A stretch of DNA of 64,000 nucleotides, from NCBI GenBank assembly GCA_012295225.1, contig WMKK01000001.1:682001-746000 (forward strand). Direction: 5' to 3'. Within the stretch, counting starts at the first letter, position 1, and each line of letters begins with the position of its first letter. This document shows positions 38,654-47,386 of this stretch, one piece after another. Under the pieces are notes generated by a model, which saw nothing but the letters and a program-made list of their open reading frames with translations, made no database searches and was not told the origin of the DNA. The position numbers and the translations under genes are program-made. The stretch is from Ostreococcus mediterraneus. Taxonomy: Eukaryota; Chlorophyta; Mamiellophyceae; Mamiellales; Bathycoccaceae.

Positions 38654-40714
38654 ATGTCGCACGTCGATGAACGCACGCGAGCACTCCAAGCGCCATCGAG
38701 CGCCGTCATCGTCGCCAGCACGTCCAATCCCGTGGACGATTTGCGCCGCGAACGCGCCAAGGCGTCATTCAACGCGCGCGAGCTCGAGGCGCTGCTGCAC
38801 GGTGGCGCGGACATGGTGCATCTGAGACGACGGATAGCGGACGTCATGACGTCGCAAGACGTGTTTAGTAAGCGAGGGAAGTACTTTCTCGAGCGAGATG
38901 AGCTGTACAAATCAACGCTGGCCAAGTATTTGGCGTTGCCAAAGGCGGTGACGTCGATGAAGGAGAAGGATCCGATACAAGTCGCGCGCATCATGCGCGA
39001 GTTTATCGACGAACCGGGTGGGTTAGATTTACATCTGGGGATGTTCATACCAACCATACAAGGACAAGGGGATGAAGAACAACGCAAGTATTGGATTCCA
39101 AAATGCGTTAAATTAGAGTGCATTGGGACGTATGCGCAGACTGAGCTCGGGCACGGCACGTACTTGCGAGGTTTGGAAACGACAGCGACGTACGATGAAA
39201 GCAGCGAAGAGTTCATCATTCATTCACCGACGCTGACAAGCACTAAGTGGTGGCCTGGTGGCCTAGGTAAAACGTCCACGCATGCGGTGGTGATGGCACG
39301 GCTGTTTACAAAGGGTAAAGATCACGGAGTTCACCCGTTTATCGTGCAAATTCGTGAAAATAAAAATCACGAACCGTTACCCGGGTGCACCATTGGTGAT
39401 ATCGGTAACAAGATGGGGTACAACGCCGTGGACAATGGATTCTTGCGATTCGATCACGTTCGCGTCCCGCGACGTGCGATGTTAATGGGACACTCGAAAG
39501 TCGAAGCTGACGGTACGTACATTCCGGCACCCGTCGCGAAAGTGTCTTACGGCACCATGGTTTTCATTCGATCTGATATTGTGATGAATGCGGCATTGTT
39601 CATGAAAAAGGCGGTGACGATTGCGATTCGATATAATTTGGTACGACGACAATCGAACGTGCATCCAAACAGCGGCAAGGAGTGTCAAGTTATCGATTAC
39701 CAGCACAGCCAACGTACGTTGTTTCCAATTCTTGCCAAAGCGTTTGCGTTTCATTGCACATCTGACTTTATGCGTCGCATGTACTTTGAATTCCAAAAGA
39801 AGTCTCGTAAAGATCAAGACTTTTCTGCACTACCGGAACTTCACGCGACATCGAGCGGTTTGAAAGCGTATTGCTCATGGGAGACTAAGGATGCGATTGA
39901 AGCGTGCCGTCTGACATGTGGCGGCCACGGGTACATGGCTTTGGCAGGATTCGGCACCACGTTCGCTTCCTACGCACCGAACGTCACGTATGAGGGTGAC
40001 AATAACGTGTTGTGCCTGCAAACGGCGCGATATTTGCTCAAGGCGTATAGAAAAATGAGCTCTGGTGGAGAATCACTCCCTTCGGCGCTCTCATACCTTC
40101 ACGGTTCAGATAGCCAAAGCCAGCTTGGACAAGGCGCAAGTTTGCGTGATGAGAATGCAATCGTTGACGCATACGCGCACCGTGCGTGGCGTTTAGTGAC
40201 TGATGCAGCTCGAAACGCTGGAAATATGTCCCCGGACGATACCATGCGCGAGCACATGGTTTCATGGATTAAAGCCGCAAAGGCGCATTGCGCGTTTGTC
40301 ATCATGAATACTTTTGTGCAAGAGTATAGTGACGTGCACCAATACGTGAAAGCAGAAACTATCGCAGTGTTGCATCGATTAGTCATCCTCCACGGCTTGT
40401 GTGGCATGGATGACACCATGGGCGAATTCCTTGAAGATGGTTACATTGACGCCAACCAAGCGGCGGGTATCCGAGAAGAAATCTTCCGTCTACTCGCCGA
40501 AATTCGTCCTGATGCCGCTGCACTTGTGGATTCTTTCGGCCTCCATGACTACTTCCTCAATTCCGCGCTCGGCGCGAAAGATGGTGATGTCTATCGTCGT
40601 TTGTATGAACAAGTGCAAGAGGCGCCGTTTAATCAGTCTCACCAACCTCCCGGTTACGCTGAGTTACTTAAACCGAAATTAAGCAAAGGCACGTTCGGGG
40701 TGTCCAAACTCTAG
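38654..40714 (+). CDS. ACX: Peroxisomal acyl-CoA oxidase
   Basis: The first ATG (38654) gives 686 residues, normal for the family. The acyl-CoA dehydrogenase-like core is clear: GTYAQTELGHGTYLRGLETTATYD (FAD/substrate region), WWPGGLG, NKMGYNAVDNGFLRFDHVRVPR, RLTCGGHGYMALAGF, and TYEGDNNVLCLQTARYLLK, which carries the catalytic Glu. The two C-terminal ACOX helical domains follow, and the last three residues are SKL, a perfect type-1 peroxisomal targeting signal. The enzyme performs the first, H2O2-producing step of peroxisomal beta-oxidation. Chain-length preference (ACX1/ACX2-like) cannot be decided by eye. Confidence 0.95.
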   Translation: MSHVDERTRALQAPSSAVIVASTSNPVDDLRRERAKASFNARELEALLHGGADMVHLRRRIADVMTSQDVFSKRGKYFLERDELYKSTLAKYLALPKAVTSMKEKDPIQVARIMREFIDEPGGLDLHLGMFIPTIQGQGDEEQRKYWIPKCVKLECIGTYAQTELGHGTYLRGLETTATYDESSEEFIIHSPTLTSTKWWPGGLGKTSTHAVVMARLFTKGKDHGVHPFIVQIRENKNHEPLPGCTIGDIGNKMGYNAVDNGFLRFDHVRVPRRAMLMGHSKVEADGTYIPAPVAKVSYGTMVFIRSDIVMNAALFMKKAVTIAIRYNLVRRQSNVHPNSGKECQVIDYQHSQRTLFPILAKAFAFHCTSDFMRRMYFEFQKKSRKDQDFSALPELHATSSGLKAYCSWETKDAIEACRLTCGGHGYMALAGFGTTFASYAPNVTYEGDNNVLCLQTARYLLKAYRKMSSGGESLPSALSYLHGSDSQSQLGQGASLRDENAIVDAYAHRAWRLVTDAARNAGNMSPDDTMREHMVSWIKAAKAHCAFVIMNTFVQEYSDVHQYVKAETIAVLHRLVILHGLCGMDDTMGEFLEDGYIDANQAAGIREEIFRLLAEIRPDAAALVDSFGLHDYFLNSALGAKDGDVYRRLYEQVQEAPFNQSHQPPGYAELLKPKLSKGTFGVSKL

Positions 40715-40833
40715 TCAACATTCGAAATGAATTTATTTTACTAGCTTGATCTTTCATTATTTACGCATGTATTCTTTTTCCAATCCAATCCAACACACGC
40801 GTCCACGCTCGCACCTGCGCGTCACTGCATGCC

Positions 40834-42660
40834 ATGTTTGAAGACGTCCCTCATGACACTTTGGCGCTTTACGGCGTCGTCCTAGCCGTCTGTGGGCGCT
40901 TAGTTTCGGAAGTAAAGCGACTTCGATCGCTAGGACCCGATTACGTTGCCGCTAAAGACGACGCTGGCGCAAGCGTGCCAGAAAGTTCCGCAGAATGGTT
41001 AAGTCCAGCACGCGAGCTTGCGAAGTTTACCAAAGATGGCGCGCGACCAAGAGGGAAAAGATTAATAGTCATCGGCTACACGCTCGTAGTTCTATCTACC
41101 ACACTTATTACCGCAGCATATCGCGTCAGTGTCTCAAAGAGAGCGCGAGTGAATCGGAACGATTATCATGAAATGCAGTTACGCGCAGATGCGAGTGTGA
41201 GACGCCGGGCAACTGTGCGCGTTTGGGTCGATCATGAACGCCATTTAGATAATATTCATGCGATGCAACTAGCTATAGCAGGTGTCGACGTTGAGGTTAT
41301 AAGCCCGCATCGTTCGTCTTCGGGGGCATTTTCGTCGTGTGCAGTGGTTGAAACTCCGTGGAGCACGGCTCTGGACAAGCTTGTGGACGACGACATAGAC
41401 GTTTGGATACATGAACGCGTCAAAAGTTGCCCTAGTTCTTCATATGACGTTGTGTTCATATCTACAGACGGAGAGGCGGTCGATGGAAATATAGTTTTGG
41501 GGCAGAACCGTGCAGCTTGGATGCGCTACGATGGAAAGTCAAATCCAGCGTTTGATGCAAGCGCTCGTGCACTGTTTGCACCTTTGACACTGCAAGCGCC
41601 GCATATGCCGCCATTTCTTTCAACATCGGATGGAGTACTTTTAGTTTCTTTTAGTTTAGTGAACGCGGCACCCGTGAAAGGGTACGCATTGAGTTGGGAT
41701 TTTGAACGTGATGTCGAGGAGCATTTCCTGGGAGCACTTCCTGGCGCCCTTCGCCGTGTACTGGATACGCAGATTGAGGGGCAGGTACTGAGACACGCGC
41801 AGAGTAGAATACGTCCCAGATGGTCAGAAGCCCACAACGCGTTCGTTGTTGATGCCGCACAAACCCCATTCTTCATTGATTCAGATTGGCCGATCGATAC
41901 GTCAGTCGCGTACACACCAGTAAATGGTAAACCGTTGCACTTTGCCGTGTACGTGCCACCACAGCATGAGTGCCCTTTGTATATTCTCGACGAACATGAG
42001 CAAATGTCGAATACAAATGGATTTATTGTCGAAGGTTGGGGTGGAATTGTGATATTTAATCCGCCTGGATGTTCGGCGCACAACGAGTCGGAGCGAAAAC
42101 TGAACCGCGAGGAAATCTCAAAGTTTGTAACTGCCTTCGTGCAGCAGCTGCGAGAACATCTGGGTCTCACGGCAATGAATTTGCAAAAAATTAAAGCAAC
42201 AATTTTACCACCCAAAGAGTCCGGTTTCGCGGCGTGGGAGGTTGATGCTTTAGTGCACGCAAGGCTTGTTTCCGATTCGCATTCGGCGATTTCAACTCTC
42301 AGTTCTCTCGATAAGGTCATTTCGGATATGCCTGACATGGCAATTCCCCAAGAAATTGCAGATTTAATTTCGGACTCCACGCAGAGCTTTGAACGAGCGA
42401 TAGCGCTCGCACAAGAGATGAGATACGACGAGGCTGCAGCAAGCGCACTCCATGCGCACGCGGTCGCGGAGGCAGCATTTTTCCATCCATTCTCTCTCGA
42501 CGGCCTGCAATCGTACCCCATCGAGTATAAAGTTGCTGCTCTGATACCTATTCTACTTCCAATGCTGATACCTCTATTACTAGCCTTTATGCGCGAAGCG
42601 AATCACTTCGCTCTTCGCACAAGTTGTGCCGAACGCGCAAAACGCAGAAAGAAAAGCTAA
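40834..42660 (+). CDS. PIGS: PIG-S, GPI transamidase subunit
   Basis: The ATG at 40834 gives 608 residues. A membrane helix lies at about 75-97 (LIVIGYTLVVLSTTLITAAY), a large luminal domain in between, and a second helix near the C-terminus (VAALIPILLPMLIPLLLAF) followed by a basic tail ending KRRKKS. Family signatures are FIVEGWGGIVIFNPPGC and FFHPFSLDGLQSYPIEYKVAAL. This topology with both termini in the cytosol is that of PIG-S/Gpi17, a structural subunit of the transamidase that attaches GPI anchors in the ER. The first 70 residues before the helix are longer than in human PIG-S. The gene is convergent with FAM136A, 60 bp between stops. Confidence 0.88.
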   Translation: MFEDVPHDTLALYGVVLAVCGRLVSEVKRLRSLGPDYVAAKDDAGASVPESSAEWLSPARELAKFTKDGARPRGKRLIVIGYTLVVLSTTLITAAYRVSVSKRARVNRNDYHEMQLRADASVRRRATVRVWVDHERHLDNIHAMQLAIAGVDVEVISPHRSSSGAFSSCAVVETPWSTALDKLVDDDIDVWIHERVKSCPSSSYDVVFISTDGEAVDGNIVLGQNRAAWMRYDGKSNPAFDASARALFAPLTLQAPHMPPFLSTSDGVLLVSFSLVNAAPVKGYALSWDFERDVEEHFLGALPGALRRVLDTQIEGQVLRHAQSRIRPRWSEAHNAFVVDAAQTPFFIDSDWPIDTSVAYTPVNGKPLHFAVYVPPQHECPLYILDEHEQMSNTNGFIVEGWGGIVIFNPPGCSAHNESERKLNREEISKFVTAFVQQLREHLGLTAMNLQKIKATILPPKESGFAAWEVDALVHARLVSDSHSAISTLSSLDKVISDMPDMAIPQEIADLISDSTQSFERAIALAQEMRYDEAAASALHAHAVAEAAFFHPFSLDGLQSYPIEYKVAALIPILLPMLIPLLLAFMREANHFALRTSCAERAKRRKKS

Positions 42661-42720
42661 GATATAGCACCTCTTTGGGTGACTCGATTCTAAGTTTGTA
42701 ATAATACCAATTCGTTTTGA

Positions 42721-43110
42721 TCAAGGTTTGAATTGCTTGACCAGTTTTGCTCCAGTCGCGGCGAGCTCTTTAGCGTAGAACTTTGCGCAATCGTTTTCAG
42801 CACACTTCTCCATCGCCTCTTGGGCCTTCTCCACGCCTTTGCTCTCAACTAACGTCTGTGCACGATCCTGGCACTGCATCATGCAACGCTGTACTCGCCC
42901 CTGAAATGCCTGCAGCTCCTGCATCACCGCATGCTCGGCGTGTTGCGTCTCTTGGCCCGCGCGTTGCAGGCATGCCTGGAATTGCTCCGAGCTCTTTGAG
43001 CCGTCGCAGCACTTCGAGCTCGCGTCAAACGCGCGCTTTTGAAGAGGCCGGAACACTTTTAGATCTAACTCATCCTGCAAAGCGGTGATCTGTTTATTCA
43101 ACGCTTCCAT
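42721..43110 (-). CDS. FAM136A (DUF842) family protein
   Basis: The ATG at 43110 gives 129 residues; the frame extends eight codons upstream only from a GTG. The helical core with RCMMQCQDRAQTLVE (CxxxC) and MEKCAENDC near the end matches DUF842/FAM136A, a conserved eukaryotic mitochondrial protein found in the intermembrane space. The first cysteine pair of human FAM136A is only partly kept (KCCDG ... ACLQRA). Function of the family is poorly known; human FAM136A has been linked to inner-ear disease and iron metabolism. The gene is convergent with PIG-S. Confidence 0.83.
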   Translation of the reverse strand: MEALNKQITALQDELDLKVFRPLQKRAFDASSKCCDGSKSSEQFQACLQRAGQETQHAEHAVMQELQAFQGRVQRCMMQCQDRAQTLVESKGVEKAQEAMEKCAENDCAKFYAKELAATGAKLVKQFKP

Positions 43111-43242
43111 CTTCAGGTGAGGGGTGGGGGGCACTGTGAGGATGGGTTAGCAGTTCGCGCAAGCAATACGAAATTTCTACGAGGCTAAGCATGTCCTAAT
43201 AAAGCTGCTACGAAAACAAAATGTTCTTAAACTATTCTACAA

Positions 43243-44307
43243 TCACATTGCGGGCTTGCAAATCATCCCACATGGAAGGTTTGCCCAAATCCGCGCCGAG
43301 CGATGTGGGGAAAATATTGACATGTCTTGGTACTCGGGTGTGACTTTTGGATGATGGTCCGTGTCTATCGCAGCGTACCAGTTGCAACATGGTAAAGCAA
43401 TGCAACCACAAGTACCATCGCTCGTGGTGATACTCGCAAGCGTCGCTTCAAGCGACACATGCGCATGAACCATCACAATGAGTGCACGTTTTGTTTTGAT
43501 TCGTAGTTCTTCAATTTTTGCGCGAAAATGTTGCAACCTCTGAATGTCATACGTTTGTCCTTTCTCGTTCATCTCTGGATCGACTGCTATGCACTGCCAC
43601 TTAGTACGGTACGCAAAAAGAGCCGCAGTACGAGGCGTTTGCCCATCGCCTACGGAGATGAGAGTGACGTCATCGTCATCTGCACGGAACGTCGTTGACA
43701 AGTGGTTGCGCCAAGCGTTGAACGCTCCAAAACTCTCAGAAAGCTCTTTTGCATCCGGAAACAAGTTATTCTGTAACAATTCCGTGGCGCAACCTAGCTG
43801 CATGAACTCTGTCACATATCGAACTGATACACCATCGTCCGCTTCAACTGTTCTCGAAGCCGCCGGGTTGCGAGCACCGTGCTTTTTTAGCCTGACAGCT
43901 TTCTTGTCCGTTCTCGGACGTTTAAATAACTCTGACTTGACAGCTTTACACGTGACATTGTATAACGTTTTAACTTTGATCAATCTGTCGCCGAATCGAC
44001 GACGAAGAAACATACCAATCGCACTTGTGAACGTGTCGTCGTTGACAATGTCCCCAACCAATGCGGCGGCGTCAAAAACTTCTCTCAACTTTTTACGGCA
44101 TATCACGTGCCCTTCCGGAGCGAGCTCGAATTCGAGCGATTCTAACCATCTCTCGATATCTTGTGATGAGCGCATGGTTGTTCCAGGAGCAGCTTTCTTC
44201 TCTGCAAGTGCGTGAGCTTTCACGGTGTCGAGCTTTACCTGCCTAGTCACCCATCGCGGCTCGAGCTCGATGCGCTCAATCACAGGATATTCCGACGTTG
44301 ACACCAT
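43243..44307 (-). CDS. Methyltransferase-like protein of unknown function
   Basis: The first ATG (44307) gives 354 residues. Around residue 215 a Rossmann-type start is visible: VTLISVGDGQTPRTAALFAY, then WQCIAVDPEMN with an acidic residue after the second strand, as in SAM-dependent methyltransferases; RALIVMVHAHVSLEATLASI would be the strand-4 region. A Cys-rich strand (CGCIALPCCNWY) follows. The N-terminal half is basic and unassigned. I recall similar proteins in plants and algae annotated only as hypothetical. The frame stays open about 30 codons upstream of the ATG without another ATG (a stop lies near 44427), so either the ATG is right or a short spliced first exon has been missed. Catalytic function is inferred from the fold only. 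Confidence 0.6.
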   Translation of the reverse strand: MVSTSEYPVIERIELEPRWVTRQVKLDTVKAHALAEKKAAPGTTMRSSQDIERWLESLEFELAPEGHVICRKKLREVFDAAALVGDIVNDDTFTSAIGMFLRRRFGDRLIKVKTLYNVTCKAVKSELFKRPRTDKKAVRLKKHGARNPAASRTVEADDGVSVRYVTEFMQLGCATELLQNNLFPDAKELSESFGAFNAWRNHLSTTFRADDDDVTLISVGDGQTPRTAALFAYRTKWQCIAVDPEMNEKGQTYDIQRLQHFRAKIEELRIKTKRALIVMVHAHVSLEATLASITTSDGTCGCIALPCCNWYAAIDTDHHPKVTPEYQDMSIFSPHRSARIWANLPCGMICKPAM

Positions 44308-44471
44308 GACATACGGATACAATATTCGCACGTTGATCCAATGTCCGAGCGAGCCGGCTTTCAATGTCGATGCGTGAAGTCGCGATGTGCAGTTTTTAGG
44401 CGGCGGACGACGGCACGGCTGTTCCTGCTACTCTAGAATAATTTATATTCAACATTCTACTGTACGGGTTC

Positions 44472-45062
44472 CTATTGTTCTTTCGGTGCGGTTGACGAAA
44501 ATGAAGCTTTCCAAGCCTCAAGCTCTCCGGCGTTGATCTCTAACGTACCGTCTTCGTTTCCTGGTTCTAAGGTTACCGACCCGCGCGCAACTTTTTGCTT
44601 TACGCCGCCGTCGGTGTCAGCTTGGGCTATGAAATCTTCCACGCTTCCAGGTTCGCCAAACCATCCCATGCGATCGGCAACGACGTGTTTACTAGAGCAC
44701 CCTGGGCAAGTGACGATGACAACGCCATTCTCATACGCCTGTCGACTGAACCCTCGAACTGCTCGTGTTTCGCACTGGCCACACGTAAACATCATGTATA
44801 AATCTTTCCTACTGTTCGCCTCACTAGACGATGACGGTACGTTCGTGGCTTCTTCGGGATTTCTAACGTCCGATGCGAACGTGCGAACGTGCGCAATGGG
44901 GTCGAGAGACCGTATGGTGATATCCGCGTGGGTCGGCGTGCTCGCAAAGGTGTGCGTTGAGGCACCCAAAGCGAGACGCAAACGATACGAGTTCACCGTC
45001 GCACACGACGTATAGCGTGCGTATGACGCAAGAACACGACGCAAATAACTACCTCGAGACAT
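44472..45062 (-). CDS. DNL-type zinc-finger protein (Zim17/HEP1)
   Basis: The ATG at 45062 gives 196 residues. The N-terminal about 70 residues are Arg/Ser/Thr/Tyr-rich and nearly without acidic residues, a mitochondrial (or plastid) presequence. The DNL zinc finger follows: FTCGQCETRAVRGFSRQAY, then VVIVTCPGCSSKHVVADRMGWFG, two CxxC pairs and the Asn/Asp-Leu-equivalent Asp-Arg-Met-Gly-Trp-Phe. Zim17/HEP1 proteins keep organellar Hsp70 (mortalin) soluble and so support protein import. The C-terminal acidic tail is variable. The CxxC spacing and final WFG are typical. Plastid and mitochondrial paralogues exist in plants; the target cannot be decided here. Confidence 0.9.
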   Translation of the reverse strand: MSRGSYLRRVLASYARYTSCATVNSYRLRLALGASTHTFASTPTHADITIRSLDPIAHVRTFASDVRNPEEATNVPSSSSEANSRKDLYMMFTCGQCETRAVRGFSRQAYENGVVIVTCPGCSSKHVVADRMGWFGEPGSVEDFIAQADTDGGVKQKVARGSVTLEPGNEDGTLEINAGELEAWKASFSSTAPKEQ

Positions 45063-45142
45063 TACGCGCGGATAATAATGATACGATTCGGTGCGCGTGA
45101 ATGAATGAAGCTATCTGTGAATCGATTTAGAAGACTACTTGC

Positions 45143-47074
45143 TTAAACCACGCGAGCGCGTTCGGCGATACGACGATTAATTTCAACCGTCTTCTTCCAT
45201 GTTTGCGCCGTGACTTCGTCGGTTCCTTGGCTCAACGCATGTAAACGAGCCATGGTAAGCATGCGATGAAGCGCGTCTTGCGTCAAGGTAGTGTCCGCCT
45301 GGCGAGCCGAGACTATTTCAGCCTCGATTGCCTTTGACGTTTCTTCTGAAATAATGTGCTTCATCATGCGCATCCCAGCGATGAATTTGCGGATTAAAGT
45401 CAATTCCTCTTCAGTTGCGGCTACAACTTTTGGCGCACGCACGCGCCTGAGGGGTAGCACGACGTCGACGGGAATAATGCTCTTTGTATCAGACGCGATA
45501 ATTACGGGCACGTCGACTGGCATTCGCATCTGGTGATACTGAAAGTCATACTCCAAATCCTGCAACGTCGTCAGCGCCTTCAATGCGTCGACATTACGGA
45601 TGCCAGTTTCGGTTAAAGTGCCTGCTTCGAGAATAGTCTCGTCCAGAACAAGTACCGTGCTCGCGGCGAGCTGCAAAGGACCGGCGCGCAGTCGGTTGAA
45701 TACGTAATCTTTTTTCGGCGTCCAAGAGCGCGCATTGAGCGCCGGAACTGTGAAAGGGAGATGCGCATTGGCAGGACACACCATCGCAATGACTGAAGAG
45801 AGTGCCTCGCTGAGCGATAATTGCTCCCTGGCATCGATTTTACATCCCGACAAATTGAGCGAGAATTTGCCCAATGTCAGCGTTTCGGTGCGCGTGTGCA
45901 CCTTTGAAATCAATACCATTAATACCAACTCTGCCGCAAATACATCGCCACCAAGCGCATGCGTGAGCATGTCCAATATCTTCGCGCGCGCCACTTTGCA
46001 CTGCTCGGGGGTAATCTTAAGTTTTGGCTCCGCTTCAGTCTCAGCAAATCTCTCCGCCGGTGTCGATTGAGCGAATTCATTCACGGAAGTCACCTTGTAC
46101 GACAACGCGTGAAATCTAGGCACTAAGCTTGTGGCCGGGTTGCGCGATGCTTCTTCTTCCGGAAAGGACGAAGACTGAAATGGTAACGAGGCGCCGCTGT
46201 CTTCCATGCTGTCGTCTTGCCCGGCGCCTAATTCAGGCGCGTAGTACATCAAACCAACAAACTCCACGACGTCATTCAACTTCAAATTCTCCTCAGCGGA
46301 ATCGCCATAGAGCTTGACAATACACGGCGAGCGAGTTTCTGGCACTAATGGAAAGTTCAGCAACTGATCCAAGGATTCCTCACGAGGTTCGCCTTCGCCG
46401 ATTTGTTCAGGCGTATCAGGTGCCAACTTATCCACCGCGCTCGTCTTCTGCACGCGTTCAATATCTGGTTTAATCTTCATCGCCACACCACCGTTGATGG
46501 TGTCATCTCTTCTGTTTCCATCATCGCACATATCCATAGATTCGTCATCTCGCGAGCGTTTCACGCGCTCTTGCGCACCAGTACCATCATGAATCACCGC
46601 CGATTTCGCCGGTTGAGCCGCCGCGTCCGCCTCGCGCACCCACCCTCGCTCTCCAGGCACCGGCACGCAATATATCACGCGTCGTTCAAACAACACCGTC
46701 TCACATCCATCCTCAATCATCCCTTGATGTTCGCCATACTTGGTCGTGATCCATGTTCCATCGCTCCTGAGGTACGCTCCGACGTAATACTCAGGTTCGT
46801 ACATGTCTTGCACTAATCCGCGAAACCGCACCAACGTGTTCGGCGCGATGGTTTCAATCGCACTGTGCGAATTCAATTCCATGACGGCGTTAAATGCGTC
46901 GGCATCGGAGGTTAACTCGCGCATCACGTCCTGCACGCCCCAATCCCCGTCCACGGGTGCCGTCGCCGGTGATTGTGCAGCGCACGCGCGGGCGCACATG
47001 GTTTGAATCCACGCGCGCGGGTCCGCGAGGAGCGCGTCGTGCGACGCGGACGACGCGGACGACGGAGCGGTCAT
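45143..47074 (-). CDS. ETG1: MCM-binding protein (MCMBP/ETG1)
   Basis: The ATG at 47074 gives 643 residues, normal for the family. The N-terminus has LVRFRGLVQDMYEPEYYVGAY, the signature of MCMBP; a disordered acidic linker spans about 150-235; the C-terminal part is an AAA-like domain remnant (ELVLMVLISKVHTRTETLTLGKFSLNLSGC, AASTVLVLDETILEAGTL, and DYDFQYHQMRMPVDVPV-like segment). MCMBP/ETG1 removes MCM2-7 from chromatin after replication and helps sister-chromatid cohesion in plants. The Arabidopsis gene was named for regulation by E2F, and an E2F-type site lies 124 bp upstream here. MCM6 is 5 kb away on the same strand. Confidence 0.92.
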   Translation of the reverse strand: MTAPSSASSASHDALLADPRAWIQTMCARACAAQSPATAPVDGDWGVQDVMRELTSDADAFNAVMELNSHSAIETIAPNTLVRFRGLVQDMYEPEYYVGAYLRSDGTWITTKYGEHQGMIEDGCETVLFERRVIYCVPVPGERGWVREADAAAQPAKSAVIHDGTGAQERVKRSRDDESMDMCDDGNRRDDTINGGVAMKIKPDIERVQKTSAVDKLAPDTPEQIGEGEPREESLDQLLNFPLVPETRSPCIVKLYGDSAEENLKLNDVVEFVGLMYYAPELGAGQDDSMEDSGASLPFQSSSFPEEEASRNPATSLVPRFHALSYKVTSVNEFAQSTPAERFAETEAEPKLKITPEQCKVARAKILDMLTHALGGDVFAAELVLMVLISKVHTRTETLTLGKFSLNLSGCKIDAREQLSLSEALSSVIAMVCPANAHLPFTVPALNARSWTPKKDYVFNRLRAGPLQLAASTVLVLDETILEAGTLTETGIRNVDALKALTTLQDLEYDFQYHQMRMPVDVPVIIASDTKSIIPVDVVLPLRRVRAPKVVAATEEELTLIRKFIAGMRMMKHIISEETSKAIEAEIVSARQADTTLTQDALHRMLTMARLHALSQGTDEVTAQTWKKTVEINRRIAERARVV

Positions 47075-47386
47075 GTGTACAAATGCGTCGTATCGCGTCG
47101 TATCGCGTGCGTGTCGAGTGCGCGATATCGGTGCGTGCGTGCGCCGAGATTTCGCGCGCGGTGCGAAGTGATGCGAGAGACGCGTAGCTGTCGAATTTTT
47201 GGCGGGAGATTTCGCAAAGCGTGGAAAACGGCCAGTCGCGCGCGCGCGTTTGATGGGGCGCGTACGCGGGCTAATGCGTTGATACGCTTTGATGCAATTT
47301 GATGCGAATGCTTTAAAACATATATTTTACCGGTCATTCTACACAAGATATTAAACGAAAACGCGCACAACACGTACTGTCATGGA
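47075..47386. other. Promoter region of MCMBP gene
   Basis: This GC-rich gap between MCMBP and the glycosyltransferase gene, both on the minus strand, contains the E2F-type site at 47198-47207, GCGCGC runs, and the words TTTGATGCGAA and TTTGATGC repeated around 47285-47312. The right end is AT-rich (AAAACATATATTTTACC, 47314-47330), probably 3-prime sequence of neither gene. No RNA gene seen. Confidence 0.35.
47198..47207 (+). promoter_or_regulatory. E2F-type site upstream of MCMBP
   Basis: TTTGGCGGGA matches the E2F/DP consensus (TTTSSCGS) and lies 124 bp upstream of the MCMBP start codon. In Arabidopsis the orthologue ETG1 is E2F TARGET GENE 1, so the site is expected on functional grounds. 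One such match can also occur by chance in GC-rich sequence. Confidence 0.45.

Noticed and set aside
38464-39219. Minus-strand frame of 251 codons
   Set aside because: Antisense to acyl-CoA oxidase, whose domain is certain in the other strand.
41526-42521. Minus-strand frame of 331 codons
   Set aside because: Antisense to PIG-S; Ser/Cys-rich shadow composition.
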